Below, one piece after another: positions 1 through 8,644 of a DNA stretch of 45,790 bases (position 1 is its first letter; the number at the start of each line of letters is the position of its first letter). The position numbers and the translations under genes are program-made. Location: NCBI GenBank assembly GCA_029570375.1, contig JAKPXB010000032.1, positions 1-45,790 on the forward strand. The letters run 5' to 3'. The notes beneath the pieces were generated by a model that ran no database searches, was not told the origin of the DNA, and was given only the letters and a program-made list of their open reading frames with translations. Source of the stretch: Bacillota bacterium. GTDB taxonomy: Bacteria; Bacillota; Clostridia; Saccharofermentanales; DTU023.

Positions 1-1653
1 CTCATCCAATCTTCCTCGGGGACGACCGTCATGGTTGTGGGTCTGGTCAATGCCGGGCTGCTGCCGCTCTCGCAGACTGTCGGCCTCATCATGGGCGCGA
101 ATATCGGCACGACGACAACAGCGTGGATTCTGAGCCTCGGAACCATTCGAGCGGGCAACACGTATTTACAGCTGTTTAAGCCTTCTTTTTTCGCCCCCAT
201 CATCGCTTTCTTTGCCGTTGCCATTCTGATGTTCGTCAAGGATGAAAAGAAGCGGAATACCAGTAAGGTTCTGATTGGTTTTTCAGTACTGATTTTCGGC
301 ATGCAGACGATGAGCGGTTCTGTGATTTCGATTACGGAATCCCCCGGTTTTCAGCAGCTGTTTATCCGATTTGAGAACCCGATCCTGGGTATGCTGGTCG
401 GCGCCGTTCTGACGGCGGCGATCCAGAGTTCATCCGCTTCGATCGGTATCCTTCAGGCGCTTTCCGCGACAGGTGTCGTCACGTACAGCACGGCGATTCC
501 GATTATTCTCGGTCAGAATATCGGAACATGTGTCACGGCCATGATGTCAAGCATCCGCACAACCAAAAACGCGAAGCGGGCCGCGCTGATCCATCTTATT
601 TTTAATGTTATCGGGACGGTCGTGGTCATGTCCGGGTTTTATCTCATTCACACGCTGAGACCGTTCAGTTTTTTAAATGACAGGATAGGGGCTGTCAATA
701 TCGCGGTTATCAACACCGTATACAACCTCATCGCAACTTTGCTTCTGCTGCCGTTCCGCCGCTTCCTGGTCAGGCTCGCGACGTTGATCGCGCCGGATAG
801 AAAAGAGGATGAGGCGGCCATAGAGAGGCGGAATCTTTTCGGCGCGCTGGAACAGCGCTTCCTCGACTCTCCCGGTCTCGCGGTGGCGCAGAGTCAGCAG
901 GTGACGAATCAGATGGCCGATCTGGTCAAACGCCATTATGAGGTCGCGGTCGGGCTTCTTCATTCTTTCGATCCGGGGAGCTATCAGGAGAGCCGGGATC
1001 TGGAGATGCTCGTCGACGAATACGAAGATCACCTCGGAACCTATATGGTTCAAATCAGTGCGCGAAGGCTGACCGAAAAAGACAATCGAATCCTGACGCT
1101 TCTCATGCAGAGCCTGGGCGATCTTGAGCGGATATCCGACCACGCTTACAATATCGCGGTCGCCGCCAAAGAGATGTACGACAGCAGGATGAAGTTCTCA
1201 GAAGCGGCGATCGGCGAACTCGCCGTTCAGGAGCGGGCGCTGATTGATTTGCTCACCATGACGGTTAACGCGTTCCGGACGAACGATTTGAACCTGGCCG
1301 CTCAGATTGAACCCCTTGAGGAAGTGATTGACGGTCTCAATGATGAGCTTCGCACCCGTCATGTCAAAAGACTCAAGGAAGGCTGCTGCACACTCGAACT
1401 CGGATTCTTTTTCAATGATTTGCTGACGGGATTGGAGCGCATTGCCGACCACTGCTCGAATATCGCCGTGTGCATGATCGAGCTTTCCCAGGAAAGTCTC
1501 GATCAGCACGTTTTCCTGAGATCGCTGAAAGACAGCGAGGCCTTTCACCAGTCGGTCGATTTTTACCGGGGACAGTACATCCTCCCCGGCGTTCACGCGT
1601 CTGACTACGCGGGGCAGATATCGCTCGAAGAATCTCTCGCGGGACGGGTATAG
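1..1653 (+). CDS. Na+/phosphate cotransporter with C-terminal PhoU-like domain, 5' partial
   Basis: The frame is open from base 1, so the gene starts upstream of the window; the ATG at 31 lies inside a conserved motif and is not the start. The visible part opens with QSSSGTT, the signature of the Na/Pi cotransporter repeat, and a second copy (QSSSASIG) lies near codon 140, so both inverted repeats of the membrane domain are present. Several hydrophobic segments follow. The last 250 or so residues are helical and PhoU-like, with two ERI(S/A)DH motifs. The family imports phosphate with sodium across the inner membrane; the PhoU-like tail is thought to be regulatory. It ends in TAG, and the next gene is convergent. 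No clear terminator is visible in 1654-1798. Confidence 0.93.
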   Translation, partial: LIQSSSGTTVMVVGLVNAGLLPLSQTVGLIMGANIGTTTTAWILSLGTIRAGNTYLQLFKPSFFAPIIAFFAVAILMFVKDEKKRNTSKVLIGFSVLIFGMQTMSGSVISITESPGFQQLFIRFENPILGMLVGAVLTAAIQSSSASIGILQALSATGVVTYSTAIPIILGQNIGTCVTAMMSSIRTTKNAKRAALIHLIFNVIGTVVVMSGFYLIHTLRPFSFLNDRIGAVNIAVINTVYNLIATLLLLPFRRFLVRLATLIAPDRKEDEAAIERRNLFGALEQRFLDSPGLAVAQSQQVTNQMADLVKRHYEVAVGLLHSFDPGSYQESRDLEMLVDEYEDHLGTYMVQISARRLTEKDNRILTLLMQSLGDLERISDHAYNIAVAAKEMYDSRMKFSEAAIGELAVQERALIDLLTMTVNAFRTNDLNLAAQIEPLEEVIDGLNDELRTRHVKRLKEGCCTLELGFFFNDLLTGLERIADHCSNIAVCMIELSQESLDQHVFLRSLKDSEAFHQSVDFYRGQYILPGVHASDYAGQISLEESLAGRV

Positions 1654-1798
1654 CGGCGATCTTACGGGGGCACGCCTTCGGTATCGGCGGCTTCGTCTGT
1701 CAGATGGTCATCGGGGCGCACGGTATCCTGGCGGCGGCCATGCCCACTGTGCAAGTTAAAGACGCCGTGCCTGACTGAGGCGGTATGCCTGTTTGATC

Positions 1799-2350
1799 TC
1801 AGATATCCCTGATCAGGTCGGGATTCTGTTTGTGCGGTTCCTTTTGTGTGGCGGGGTGTCCGATCGCGATAGCGAGGCGGAATTGCTCGCCTTCTTCGAA
1901 CCTGAGCAGTTTGCAGCAGTTGTCGGGGTCGCCTTCGATAAAGCCCTGGGCGGGGAACCCGAGAATCACGCTTCCGAGCCCCATCGACTGGGCGGCAATC
2001 GACAGTATCCCGATCGCGATGCCCGCGTCAGCGTCTGCCCAGCGCGTGTTTTTCGCCGTGATGATGACGGCGAGCGGGGCGTTGTAGAAGAAGCTGTCTG
2101 TTCCGCGTGAGATCATCTGCTGGCGCGTCTCACAGCTGGCATGGCGGAAGATGCATTCGTCGATCTGCTTCAGAACCGATTGATCCGTCACGAAATAATA
2201 GCGAAGCTCCTGCAGGTCGCGCGCGGTCGGGGCTGCCAATACCGCTTTCTTTAATTTCGTGATTTCGTAGTATGTGAGCGGCGTTCTCTCGTAGCGCCGG
2301 ATACTGCTTCTCTGCTGAATGTGTTCAAGGGTTGTATTCGCGTTAACCAT
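1799..2350 (-). CDS. Nitroreductase family protein (FMN-dependent NAD(P)H oxidoreductase)
   Basis: This 183-residue protein has the usual length for the nitroreductase fold. RSSIRRY near residue 15 is the typical N-terminal FMN-phosphate-binding motif, and DAGIAIGILSIAAQSMGLGS is the conserved helix of the C-terminal half. Family members are cytoplasmic flavoenzymes that reduce nitro compounds, quinones or flavins; the substrate here cannot be told. I chose the ATG at 2350 because AGGAGG precedes it by 11 bases. The frame is open further upstream, but those residues do not look like family sequence. It is divergent from ptb, about 100 bp away. Confidence 0.88.
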   Translation of the reverse strand: MVNANTTLEHIQQRSSIRRYERTPLTYYEITKLKKAVLAAPTARDLQELRYYFVTDQSVLKQIDECIFRHASCETRQQMISRGTDSFFYNAPLAVIITAKNTRWADADAGIAIGILSIAAQSMGLGSVILGFPAQGFIEGDPDNCCKLLRFEEGEQFRLAIAIGHPATQKEPHKQNPDLIRDI

Positions 2351-2399
2351 TTCGATTTCATCCTCCTGGCTGTTGCCTCTGTAAAGATCTCCGGTTCCC

Positions 2400-2405
2400 A
2401 TTATA
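2400..2405 (-). promoter_or_regulatory. Possible -10 element for the nitroreductase gene
   Basis: A perfect TATAAT reads on the minus strand about 50 bp upstream of the nitroreductase start codon, in the short divergent gap. No convincing -35 lies at 16-18 bp spacing, so this is a weak call. Confidence 0.3.
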
Positions 2406-2453
2406 CTAGGGAAACACCATTCCGTGCTGCGCAAATCATGCTATATTGAGTAC

Positions 2454-3350
2454 ATGGAAAACCGATTTCAAGATATGATTAATCGCGTGACAGAACATCC
2501 TTTCAAGAAAGGCTGTGCCGTCGTATGCCCCGATGAGGCGACGATGAACGCTGTCCTCGAAGCGGAGCGGATGGGGTTGGTCGCCCCTTTTTTCTATCTG
2601 GACGAGTCGCGGAAGACTGTTCTGGACCAGATAGAGTCCCTGCCGGAGCGAGGGTCCTGTGTCATCGTTGAAACGCCGGAAGAGGCGGCGAAGAAAGCTG
2701 TTCAGAGTGTTCACGCCCATGAAACGGATATGCTGTTAAAGGGGAATATCGACACGGCTGTGCTGCTCAAACAGGTTGTCAACAAGTCGTACGGTCTGCT
2801 CACAGGGCGCCTGATCACCCATGTCGGTTTCCTCGATATTCCCGCGTATCACAAACTTCTGGTCGTAACGGACGGGGGCATGGTCATGTATCCCACCCTT
2901 GAACAGAAACGCGCGATCCTGGAAAACGCGGTAACCGCCATGCGCGGTATGGGGGTCGAGACGCCGAAAGTGGCCTGTCTCGCCGCGGTCGAGAAAGTCA
3001 ACAAGCGCATGCAGGAGACACTCGACGCCGCTGAGCTCAAAGCGATGAACCGGCGCGGCGAGATTGTCGATTGCCTTGTGGAAGGGCCGATCTCCTTCGA
3101 TCTCGCGTTCAGCAAAGAGGCGGCGCGGGTCAAAGGGTACGACAGCCCTGTCGCCGGAGACGCGGATATTCTGCTGGTTCCCGATTTCGTCGCGGGAAAT
3201 CTCCTCGCCAAAGCGATGATACACGCCGGGAATGGCCTGTTTGCCGGTATTCTCGCCGGAGCGGCAGCTCCCGTTATCCTGACCTCCCGGAGTTCGACAA
3301 GTGAAGAGAAGATTAACTCGATCGCCTGTTCGGCGTGGCTTACTTTCTGA
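2454..3350 (+). CDS. ptb: Phosphate butyryltransferase
   Basis: The 298-residue protein matches the phosphate acetyl/butyryltransferase family, which converts butyryl-CoA plus phosphate to butyryl phosphate. Recognisable blocks are the central TDGGMVMYPTLEQKRAI and the C-terminal DILLVPDFVAGNLLAK followed by an Ala/Gly-rich strand and TSRSSTSEEK. The start is set at the ATG at 2454, where family similarity begins; its ribosome-binding site is weak. Butyrate kinase follows 14 bp downstream, so the pair forms the classic ptb-buk operon that makes ATP and butyrate. A branched-chain acyl-CoA substrate cannot be excluded. Confidence 0.93.
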   Translation: MENRFQDMINRVTEHPFKKGCAVVCPDEATMNAVLEAERMGLVAPFFYLDESRKTVLDQIESLPERGSCVIVETPEEAAKKAVQSVHAHETDMLLKGNIDTAVLLKQVVNKSYGLLTGRLITHVGFLDIPAYHKLLVVTDGGMVMYPTLEQKRAILENAVTAMRGMGVETPKVACLAAVEKVNKRMQETLDAAELKAMNRRGEIVDCLVEGPISFDLAFSKEAARVKGYDSPVAGDADILLVPDFVAGNLLAKAMIHAGNGLFAGILAGAAAPVILTSRSSTSEEKINSIACSAWLTF

Positions 3351-3364
3351 AAACGGAGAAATCT

Positions 3365-4423
3365 ATGAAAATCCTGGTGATCAACCCCGGTTCCACTTCT
3401 ACCAAAGTCGCCTTGTTTGAGGATGAAAAACGGATCACGGAGAAGAAAATTGACCACTCGCGGGAAGAGCTCGGGGCTTTTTCATCGATCGCGGAGGAAC
3501 TCCCGATGCGCATCGCCCGCGTGAAGGAGTTTCTGGCCGAGAACGGAACCGTGCCCGGCGGGCTTGATGTGATCGTCGCGCGGGGAGGAATGCTCCCTCC
3601 GGTCCGCCACGGGGCCTATGTGGTGGATGATAATCTCGTTGAAACGCTTCTGGAACGCCCCGTCGAGCACCACGCCTCGAATCTGGGGGCGGGGATGGCG
3701 CAGGCGATCGCGCGCGAAGGAGGGGGCAAACCGGCGTTCATATATGACTCGATTTCCGTCGATGAACTGACGCCGCTCGCCCGTTTTTCCGGCATCAAGG
3801 GTTATGACCGACGGAGTTTCTCTCATGTTCTGAACACGCGCGCCATCGCAAAGGCCGTCGCGGAACGGGAGGGGTTCGACCTCATGAGCTCCAATGTTAT
3901 TGTCGCCCATCTGGGCGGAGGTATTTCGATGAACCTTCAGTCGAACGGCGACATCATTGACATCGTCTCAGCGGATGAAGGCGCTTTTTCCACGGAAAGA
4001 GCCGGAGGAATTCCCATCTATCAGGCCGCGCGCATTGCCCGCGAAGAGGGGGCGGACGCGCTGTACGCTTACGAAATCGGTAAAGGCGGCTTTACTTCTT
4101 ATCTCGGAACGAACGATGCCCGGGTGGTTGAGCGGGACGCCCTTAACGGGGATGAGAAAGCCCGTACAATCCTTGAAGCGATGGGTTACCAGGCGGCGAA
4201 AGCCATCGGCGGACTGGCGACTGTCGTCAGAGGCGAAGTCCGCGCCATCGTTCTGACAGGCGGCATGTCACATATTAAACTGCTGACGGATACGATTACC
4301 GAACGCGTTTCCTTTATAGGACCGGTATTCGTCATGGCGGGCGAATTGGAAATGGAGGCGCTCGCAGCCGGCGCGTACCGTGTGATGCGCGGGGAAGAAA
4401 GGGCTGCCCTGCTGCGGGGCTGA
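3365..4423 (+). CDS. buk: Butyrate kinase
   Basis: This 352-residue cytoplasmic kinase of the acetate kinase/ASKHA fold transfers phosphate from butyryl phosphate to ADP. The N-terminal phosphate-binding strand VINPGSTSTKVALF, the VIVARGG and VAHLGGGISM glycine loops and the late VLTGGMSHIKLL block are all present. The ATG at 3365 has GGAG a few bases upstream and follows ptb by 14 bp, so the two are co-transcribed. The length is normal for butyrate kinase and shorter than the acetate kinase at the other end of this window. It converges on the E2-like gene across 68 bp with no obvious terminator. Confidence 0.95.
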   Translation: MKILVINPGSTSTKVALFEDEKRITEKKIDHSREELGAFSSIAEELPMRIARVKEFLAENGTVPGGLDVIVARGGMLPPVRHGAYVVDDNLVETLLERPVEHHASNLGAGMAQAIAREGGGKPAFIYDSISVDELTPLARFSGIKGYDRRSFSHVLNTRAIAKAVAEREGFDLMSSNVIVAHLGGGISMNLQSNGDIIDIVSADEGAFSTERAGGIPIYQAARIAREEGADALYAYEIGKGGFTSYLGTNDARVVERDALNGDEKARTILEAMGYQAAKAIGGLATVVRGEVRAIVLTGGMSHIKLLTDTITERVSFIGPVFVMAGELEMEALAAGAYRVMRGEERAALLRG

Positions 4424-4491
4424 TCGGGCATACCGGCGAAGAAAGCGTACGGCTGCCTTTCCCTCATTCAGAATCACGTCAGCTTCCCGCG

Positions 4492-5499
4492 TTATTTCCC
4501 TTCCGCCGGATGCTCCATCATCTCTTCCCAGTAATCCTCGATGATGTGAGCGCGGCCGTTCGGCTCATCCGCGGTTTCTTCCTTTGACCTTCTGGCGAGT
4601 TGTTTGTCCCGGCGGTCTTTCTCGCGCTGCAGGCGCTTCGCTTCTTCCACTGCAATCGCCTCATTCGGTGTCATTTCAAGAAGCGCGGGATTATTGATAT
4701 AGGCGTCAAACACCTCAAGGCTCTTGATCATGTAATACCCGTCACAGATGCGTTCATCGATCGTGAGATTCAGGTCTATCGTTTTTTTCCAGGTGATTTC
4801 CCCCGTGTTGATATCGCGGTACGGCTTCATGTAGATCTTTCCGATGGTACAGAATACAGAAGTTGTTCCGAATTCATACAGGTGGTGGAAAAGCGCGTCG
4901 CCGCCGATGCTCCCTAAGTGAGACAGAAACACGGAGGAGTAGAGGGGAATGAGTTCCAGGAGTGATTTCGGCATGATGCCGTGAAAGTCGAGAACACGTC
5001 CGATCCAGATAATAAACCGCAGCAAAGAGCGGGGAAGCTTTGTGACGAGTCCGATGAACTTATCGTCATCCTTGCTTTCCGCTCCTTTTATTTCGTCAAT
5101 ATGGCGCGTCATCTTTTCTTTAACATCCTGCAGGGAGTCATCGCCGTCAAATTTTACTTTCGCAATCGACTCAATGCCTTCGTCCGTCATGGTCGTCTTC
5201 ACCACGTACAGGATGTCAAATGAGTTGTGCTGATATAGACGCCTCCCCGCGACAAAACGGTTGAGTTGCGGACGCCTCATAAAGGTATGCAGAAAAGTCG
5301 CTGAGATGATATTGAATACCGTAATCCGGCGTCCCAATTTGCGCTGCTCGCGGATGTATTTCTGCATATTGTCAACACAGTAGGACCGGCTCATATACAC
5401 AGCGGATTCATTTCTGCCGCGCATAATAAAAGGCATGATTGAGCCAATAGGATCCTTCACGTCTTTAATAAGCGTTCCGTCACTTCTTTTATAAAACAT
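4492..5499 (-). CDS. Stand-alone 2-oxoacid dehydrogenase E2 / CAT-like acyltransferase-fold protein, probably non-catalytic
   Basis: The 335-residue protein resembles the catalytic core of dihydrolipoamide acyltransferases but has no lipoyl or subunit-binding domain in front. The N-terminal half contains an E2-like helix and strand (ATFLHTFMRRPQLNRFV), and the C-terminal half contains LTIDERICDGYYMIKSL at the place of the DHRxxDG active-site motif. The catalytic His is replaced by Glu249, while Asp253 and Gly254 remain. The last 60 residues are charged and probably helical. No E1, E3 or lipoylation gene lies nearby. Similar lone E2-like proteins occur in Clostridia, to my knowledge without an assigned role. 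I infer a structural or regulatory function, or altered chemistry. Confidence 0.7.
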   Translation of the reverse strand: MFYKRSDGTLIKDVKDPIGSIMPFIMRGRNESAVYMSRSYCVDNMQKYIREQRKLGRRITVFNIISATFLHTFMRRPQLNRFVAGRRLYQHNSFDILYVVKTTMTDEGIESIAKVKFDGDDSLQDVKEKMTRHIDEIKGAESKDDDKFIGLVTKLPRSLLRFIIWIGRVLDFHGIMPKSLLELIPLYSSVFLSHLGSIGGDALFHHLYEFGTTSVFCTIGKIYMKPYRDINTGEITWKKTIDLNLTIDERICDGYYMIKSLEVFDAYINNPALLEMTPNEAIAVEEAKRLQREKDRRDKQLARRSKEETADEPNGRAHIIEDYWEEMMEHPAEGK

Positions 5500-5860
5500 T
5501 CGATGGCATCCCTCTTCCGTGTCTCAGAGCTTATCTGTTCTCCCGTGCGATGGAAACTTCGTTTATCCACGGTCCGCGATCGCGTTCGGATTCCTGTGAT
5601 CGATCCGGATGGTGGAAGGCGGCTGTTATCACGGCGATGATCCCTGTGACGTCGGGAAACGAACAGGTTCATCCTGCTTAATCAGAATTATCATATCATA
5701 ACGGCCTATCGGTGAATCATGTATCATACGTTGCGGAACCGGGCTTTTGTTCCGGGGGCGTTTATGGTATTTTATGATCAATTGTGAAGCAGTGCCGGAG
5801 CGGTAAGCCGTTCTCTGATTGCGCTTTATTTGTATGTCCTGGGAGAGTAATTAAGTAGTC
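5500..5860 (+). other. Intergenic region between divergent genes, no gene seen
   Basis: These 361 bases separate the E2-like gene (minus) from the first L,D-transpeptidase (plus). I see no convincing reading frame. An AT-rich stretch at about 5685-5702 could hold minus-strand -10 elements. A small 6-bp inverted repeat at 5734-5754 (CGGAAC/GTTCCG) has no T-run. Plus-strand promoter elements around 5747-5778 (TTGTTC, TATGAT) are spaced too far apart to be convincing. Confidence 0.5.
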
Positions 5861-7114
5861 ATGGTTCGTCTTCTCGATAACAAACTGAAGGTACTGATTG
5901 CCATTACGCTGATAGTATTTATCGCGACTGTCGCAATCTTCTCCAATCATTTAATAAAACAGAGAAAGCCCTCGGGTGCGGATGCGACGACCGCCTCTCC
6001 CATACTGACCACTCCCTCCACGACGACCGGGGAGACAACAGGCACGACGACAGAGACGACCGTTCCCGAGACGACAGAGACGACAACGGAAGAGACAACC
6101 ACCGTTTTGACAACGCCCGCTCCCTCGGCGCATCACTTCTCCCACATCATCATTTTCCTGGACGTGCAGCGACTTGTTTTCTTTCATACGACGGAAGAGG
6201 GTGTGGCGGTCCCGGAGATTTCTCTGAGGATTTCGTCCGGCCGTGTCGCCGGCACTACGCCGATCACGCCTCCCGATAAACCGTTTATCCTGTCCGGTTA
6301 TTCAGCGAGTCAGCTGTTATTCACGAAGGCGGCCCATTACGTATGGGTGCGTTACGCGACCCATGTCTACGGTGATATTTTTATTCATTCACAGCCGTAC
6401 GATTACCAGAAAGACGCTCAGGGCAACGCGCTTCCGCTTGACAGGAGCTTATTCAGCAAATGGGGGTACAACCGCCTCGGGAAATACACCGCGTCAAACG
6501 GCTGTATCCGCTTGTCACTCCGCGATTCACTGTTTGTTTCTCAGAATGTGCACCGCGGCATGCCGTGCTACATCTTCGCCAGCAGCAAAGGTTTCAATCT
6601 GCCTGAAGCCCCGGAGAACCCCCCGGCGAATCTGAGCACCCGCTGGGATCCGACTGACATGGATCCGATGAATCCATACAGGCAGCGCGAAGCGAACAAT
6701 ATGGCCTGGAAGTACCGGCCGGTGGGACAGACTATTCAGGTGATGGTAAACGAACAGCCTGTCGCGGAAAACGGAATCAAGAACAGGGGTAACCTGCCGG
6801 CAGGAACAATATACCGGTTCAAGACTGCTCCGGTCACGAGTCAGCCGGGTCTGTTCGATGTGAAAGTGATCGTCACGTATTCGGACGAATCTGCCGAGGA
6901 AGTCTCGGTAAAGATCAATGTTACCGACTCTGCGGTTACAACGACGACGGCGGAGCCGACGACCACCACGGTTTCAACAACCGCGGCGCCGACAACCACC
7001 GCGGGTCCGACGACCACCACAACGCCGACGACCACCACGGCGGCAGCTACGACGTCTGACACGACCACAACAACCGTCGCGACGACCCCGGAAGACACAA
7101 CTGCCGCTGAATAG
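5861..7114 (+). CDS. Membrane-anchored L,D-transpeptidase (YkuD) with Thr-rich linkers and a Rib-like domain, variant active-site motif
   Basis: The 417-residue protein has a short cytoplasmic start, one membrane segment (about 9-29), a Thr-rich stalk (about 43-88), a YkuD domain (about 95-245), a probable Rib/alpha-like beta domain (about 300-353, YSDESAEEVSVKINV), and a Thr-rich tail. YkuD enzymes make 3-3 peptidoglycan crosslinks or attach proteins outside the membrane. His176-Ser177 and Cys215 are present, but the usual SHGC reads SNGC, with Asn213 replacing His. The ribosome-binding site is weak (GGGAG 15 bases upstream), and the ATG is the only start before an in-frame stop. A paralogue with the full motif follows 129 bp downstream. 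Confidence 0.85.
   Translation: MVRLLDNKLKVLIAITLIVFIATVAIFSNHLIKQRKPSGADATTASPILTTPSTTTGETTGTTTETTVPETTETTTEETTTVLTTPAPSAHHFSHIIIFLDVQRLVFFHTTEEGVAVPEISLRISSGRVAGTTPITPPDKPFILSGYSASQLLFTKAAHYVWVRYATHVYGDIFIHSQPYDYQKDAQGNALPLDRSLFSKWGYNRLGKYTASNGCIRLSLRDSLFVSQNVHRGMPCYIFASSKGFNLPEAPENPPANLSTRWDPTDMDPMNPYRQREANNMAWKYRPVGQTIQVMVNEQPVAENGIKNRGNLPAGTIYRFKTAPVTSQPGLFDVKVIVTYSDESAEEVSVKINVTDSAVTTTTAEPTTTTVSTTAAPTTTAGPTTTTTPTTTTAAATTSDTTTTTVATTPEDTTAAE
5980..6125 (+). repeat. Thr-codon-rich low-complexity tract (stalk of first L,D-transpeptidase)
   Basis: The tract is an in-frame run dominated by ACG/ACC/ACA codons with interspersed GAG/GAA. It encodes a Thr/Glu-rich stalk between the membrane segment and the YkuD domain. 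Confidence 0.8.
6934..7111 (+). repeat. Thr-codon-rich low-complexity tract (tail of first L,D-transpeptidase)
   Basis: Degenerate ACG-ACC-ACA triplets encode a Thr/Ala/Pro tail reaching the stop codon. The tail has no LPXTG sorting motif and no hydrophobic end. Confidence 0.8.
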
Positions 7115-7171
7115 ACCGACCAGACAGCACGGCGCCACCTTCATTTTCCCTTGTGTTGGCAAGTAACGCTT

Positions 7172-7200
7172 TTGCGTGTATAGTGTTTCGTAATTATATT
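7172..7200 (+). promoter_or_regulatory. Probable sigma-A promoter for the second L,D-transpeptidase
   Basis: TTGCGT (7172-7177) and TATATT (7195-7200) are separated by exactly 17 bp, about 44 bp ahead of the start codon. This suggests the second transpeptidase gene can be transcribed independently of the first. Confidence 0.5.
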
Positions 7201-7243
7201 TGTTATGATGAGGACAACTATAGATTGATAGGGAAACGGCGCT

Positions 7244-8521
7244 GTGATGAAGAAAATTGCTCACTATATTCCTGTTTTGCTCGGTGTCGTGATGGTGATC
7301 GGCGCCATGCTATTGACCGGCGGGTTCTTTTCAGCACAACCCGCGGTTTTCAGAGACCAGACCACTGTTCTGACAACGCCCGGGACGACAACCGCTGAGA
7401 CCACGAAATATGACACGATTTATGTGGATGAGGATGATCCCCTGGCCGACCCCGATGATCCGTACGATGATTTCACGGAACCGACCGATAGGCCGGAGCC
7501 GTCGGAAACATCGCACGAACCGTCTGTCGTAACGACAAGTGGCTCGTCAAAATCTCCGAAGAGCACGAATGCGGGCGATACAACGACGACAACCACGACT
7601 ACGACTACGACAAAAGCTGATAACAGCCCCTCCGTCTATCGCCCCGTTACGGGAGGTCCATATACGAAATTAATCGTGTTCCTTGACTTGCAGCGCATCG
7701 TTTTCTACCGGACAGACGCCTCGGGGAATGATGTGCCCGCCTATGCCGTGCGCTGTTCAACGGGGCTGCCTCAGTGGCCGACACCGCAAACGGGCAGCAG
7801 TCCATTTCGGCTGAGCGGAAGAAAGTCTGCGCTTTCCCGCTTTATGTCCAGCAAAAGCACTGTCCCGTGCTGGGTGCGCTACGCGACACAGCTTCGCGGT
7901 TCGATCTGGTTTCATTCTATTCCGCTCGATTTCTACGATCCGATCGATTATTCAAAGGCATACATGAGGGGCGGTTACACACGCCTTCTGGCGGGGCAGA
8001 CAAGTTCGCACGGATGCGTCCGTCTGGCGGTGCGCGACGCGAAATTTGTCTTTGATAACACGCGTGCCGGGATGCCCGCTTACGTGTTAGCGAGCAGCAA
8101 AGGGTATCCTGTGGTCGGCGCCCATCCTCTGCCGAAAGCTCCCGATGTTTCGCGTTGGCGCGATTACGACCCGACAGACTGGAATGCGCCGAATTACCAG
8201 CCGATCCCCGTGGAGACTGAAACTACCACCACGACGACAACGGAGACGACCACAACAACCACAACAGCGCCTTCAACTGTGACGACCACAACAACGACAC
8301 CGGCTCCGACGACGGTCACCACGACATCGACGACATCGACCACATCAACGACTTCGACAACGACGACGACATCGACAACAACGACAACGACGACAACGTC
8401 GTCGATCACAACGACTTCGGAAACAACAGAGACATCACCCGAAACCACGGCCGCGCCGTCAACGACCGCGGAACCGGAGGAACCGACGACAACGACGACA
8501 GATGCGCCTGAAGAGCCGTAA
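7244..8521 (+). CDS. Membrane-anchored L,D-transpeptidase (YkuD) with Thr-rich linker and long Thr-rich tail
   Basis: This paralogue of the preceding gene has 425 residues. A membrane segment (about 7-27) is followed by an Asp/Pro and Thr-rich linker, the YkuD domain (about 140-290), and a tail of about 95 residues that is mostly Thr. The active-site motif is complete: His224-Ser225 and SSHGCVRL with His256 and Cys258. It is expected to crosslink peptidoglycan or attach ligands on the outer face of the membrane. It lacks the Rib-like domain of its neighbour. The GTG at 7244 has AGGG about 10 bases upstream; the ATG at 7247 is an equally possible start. It probably has its own promoter. Confidence 0.88.
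   Translation: MMKKIAHYIPVLLGVVMVIGAMLLTGGFFSAQPAVFRDQTTVLTTPGTTTAETTKYDTIYVDEDDPLADPDDPYDDFTEPTDRPEPSETSHEPSVVTTSGSSKSPKSTNAGDTTTTTTTTTTTKADNSPSVYRPVTGGPYTKLIVFLDLQRIVFYRTDASGNDVPAYAVRCSTGLPQWPTPQTGSSPFRLSGRKSALSRFMSSKSTVPCWVRYATQLRGSIWFHSIPLDFYDPIDYSKAYMRGGYTRLLAGQTSSHGCVRLAVRDAKFVFDNTRAGMPAYVLASSKGYPVVGAHPLPKAPDVSRWRDYDPTDWNAPNYQPIPVETETTTTTTTETTTTTTTAPSTVTTTTTTPAPTTVTTTSTTSTTSTTSTTTTTSTTTTTTTTSSITTTSETTETSPETTAAPSTTAEPEEPTTTTTDAPEEP
8218..8508 (+). repeat. Long Thr-codon triplet tract (tail of second L,D-transpeptidase)
   Basis: Nearly 300 bp are built mostly from ACG/ACC/ACA codons with occasional TCG and GCG. Short perfect sub-repeats such as ACATCGACG recur around 8330-8380. Length changes in units of three would keep the frame. 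Confidence 0.85.
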
Positions 8522-8644
8522 CAGTCAACCGCGCCCGGACATTCTTCCGGGTGTGGCGGCGGCGCGGGCCGATACCCGGCGGGGGCTGCCTGCCGCGGAA
8601 CACATTCGTTGTATGTCATCTGAGGATGATACCCGGAGCGGGAC

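Noticed and set aside
1654-1798. Terminator between the Na/Pi cotransporter and nitroreductase genes
   Set aside because: Only short imperfect inverted repeats are present, with no T-run on either strand.
6841-7098. Val-rich frame on the minus strand
   Set aside because: It is the complement of the Thr-codon tract (ACG/ACC/ACA read as CGT/GGT/TGT and shifted GTx codons); no independent coding signal.
8221-8415. CRISPR-like or tandem-repeat array
   Set aside because: The repetition is degenerate Thr codons inside an open frame, without constant repeats and unique spacers.
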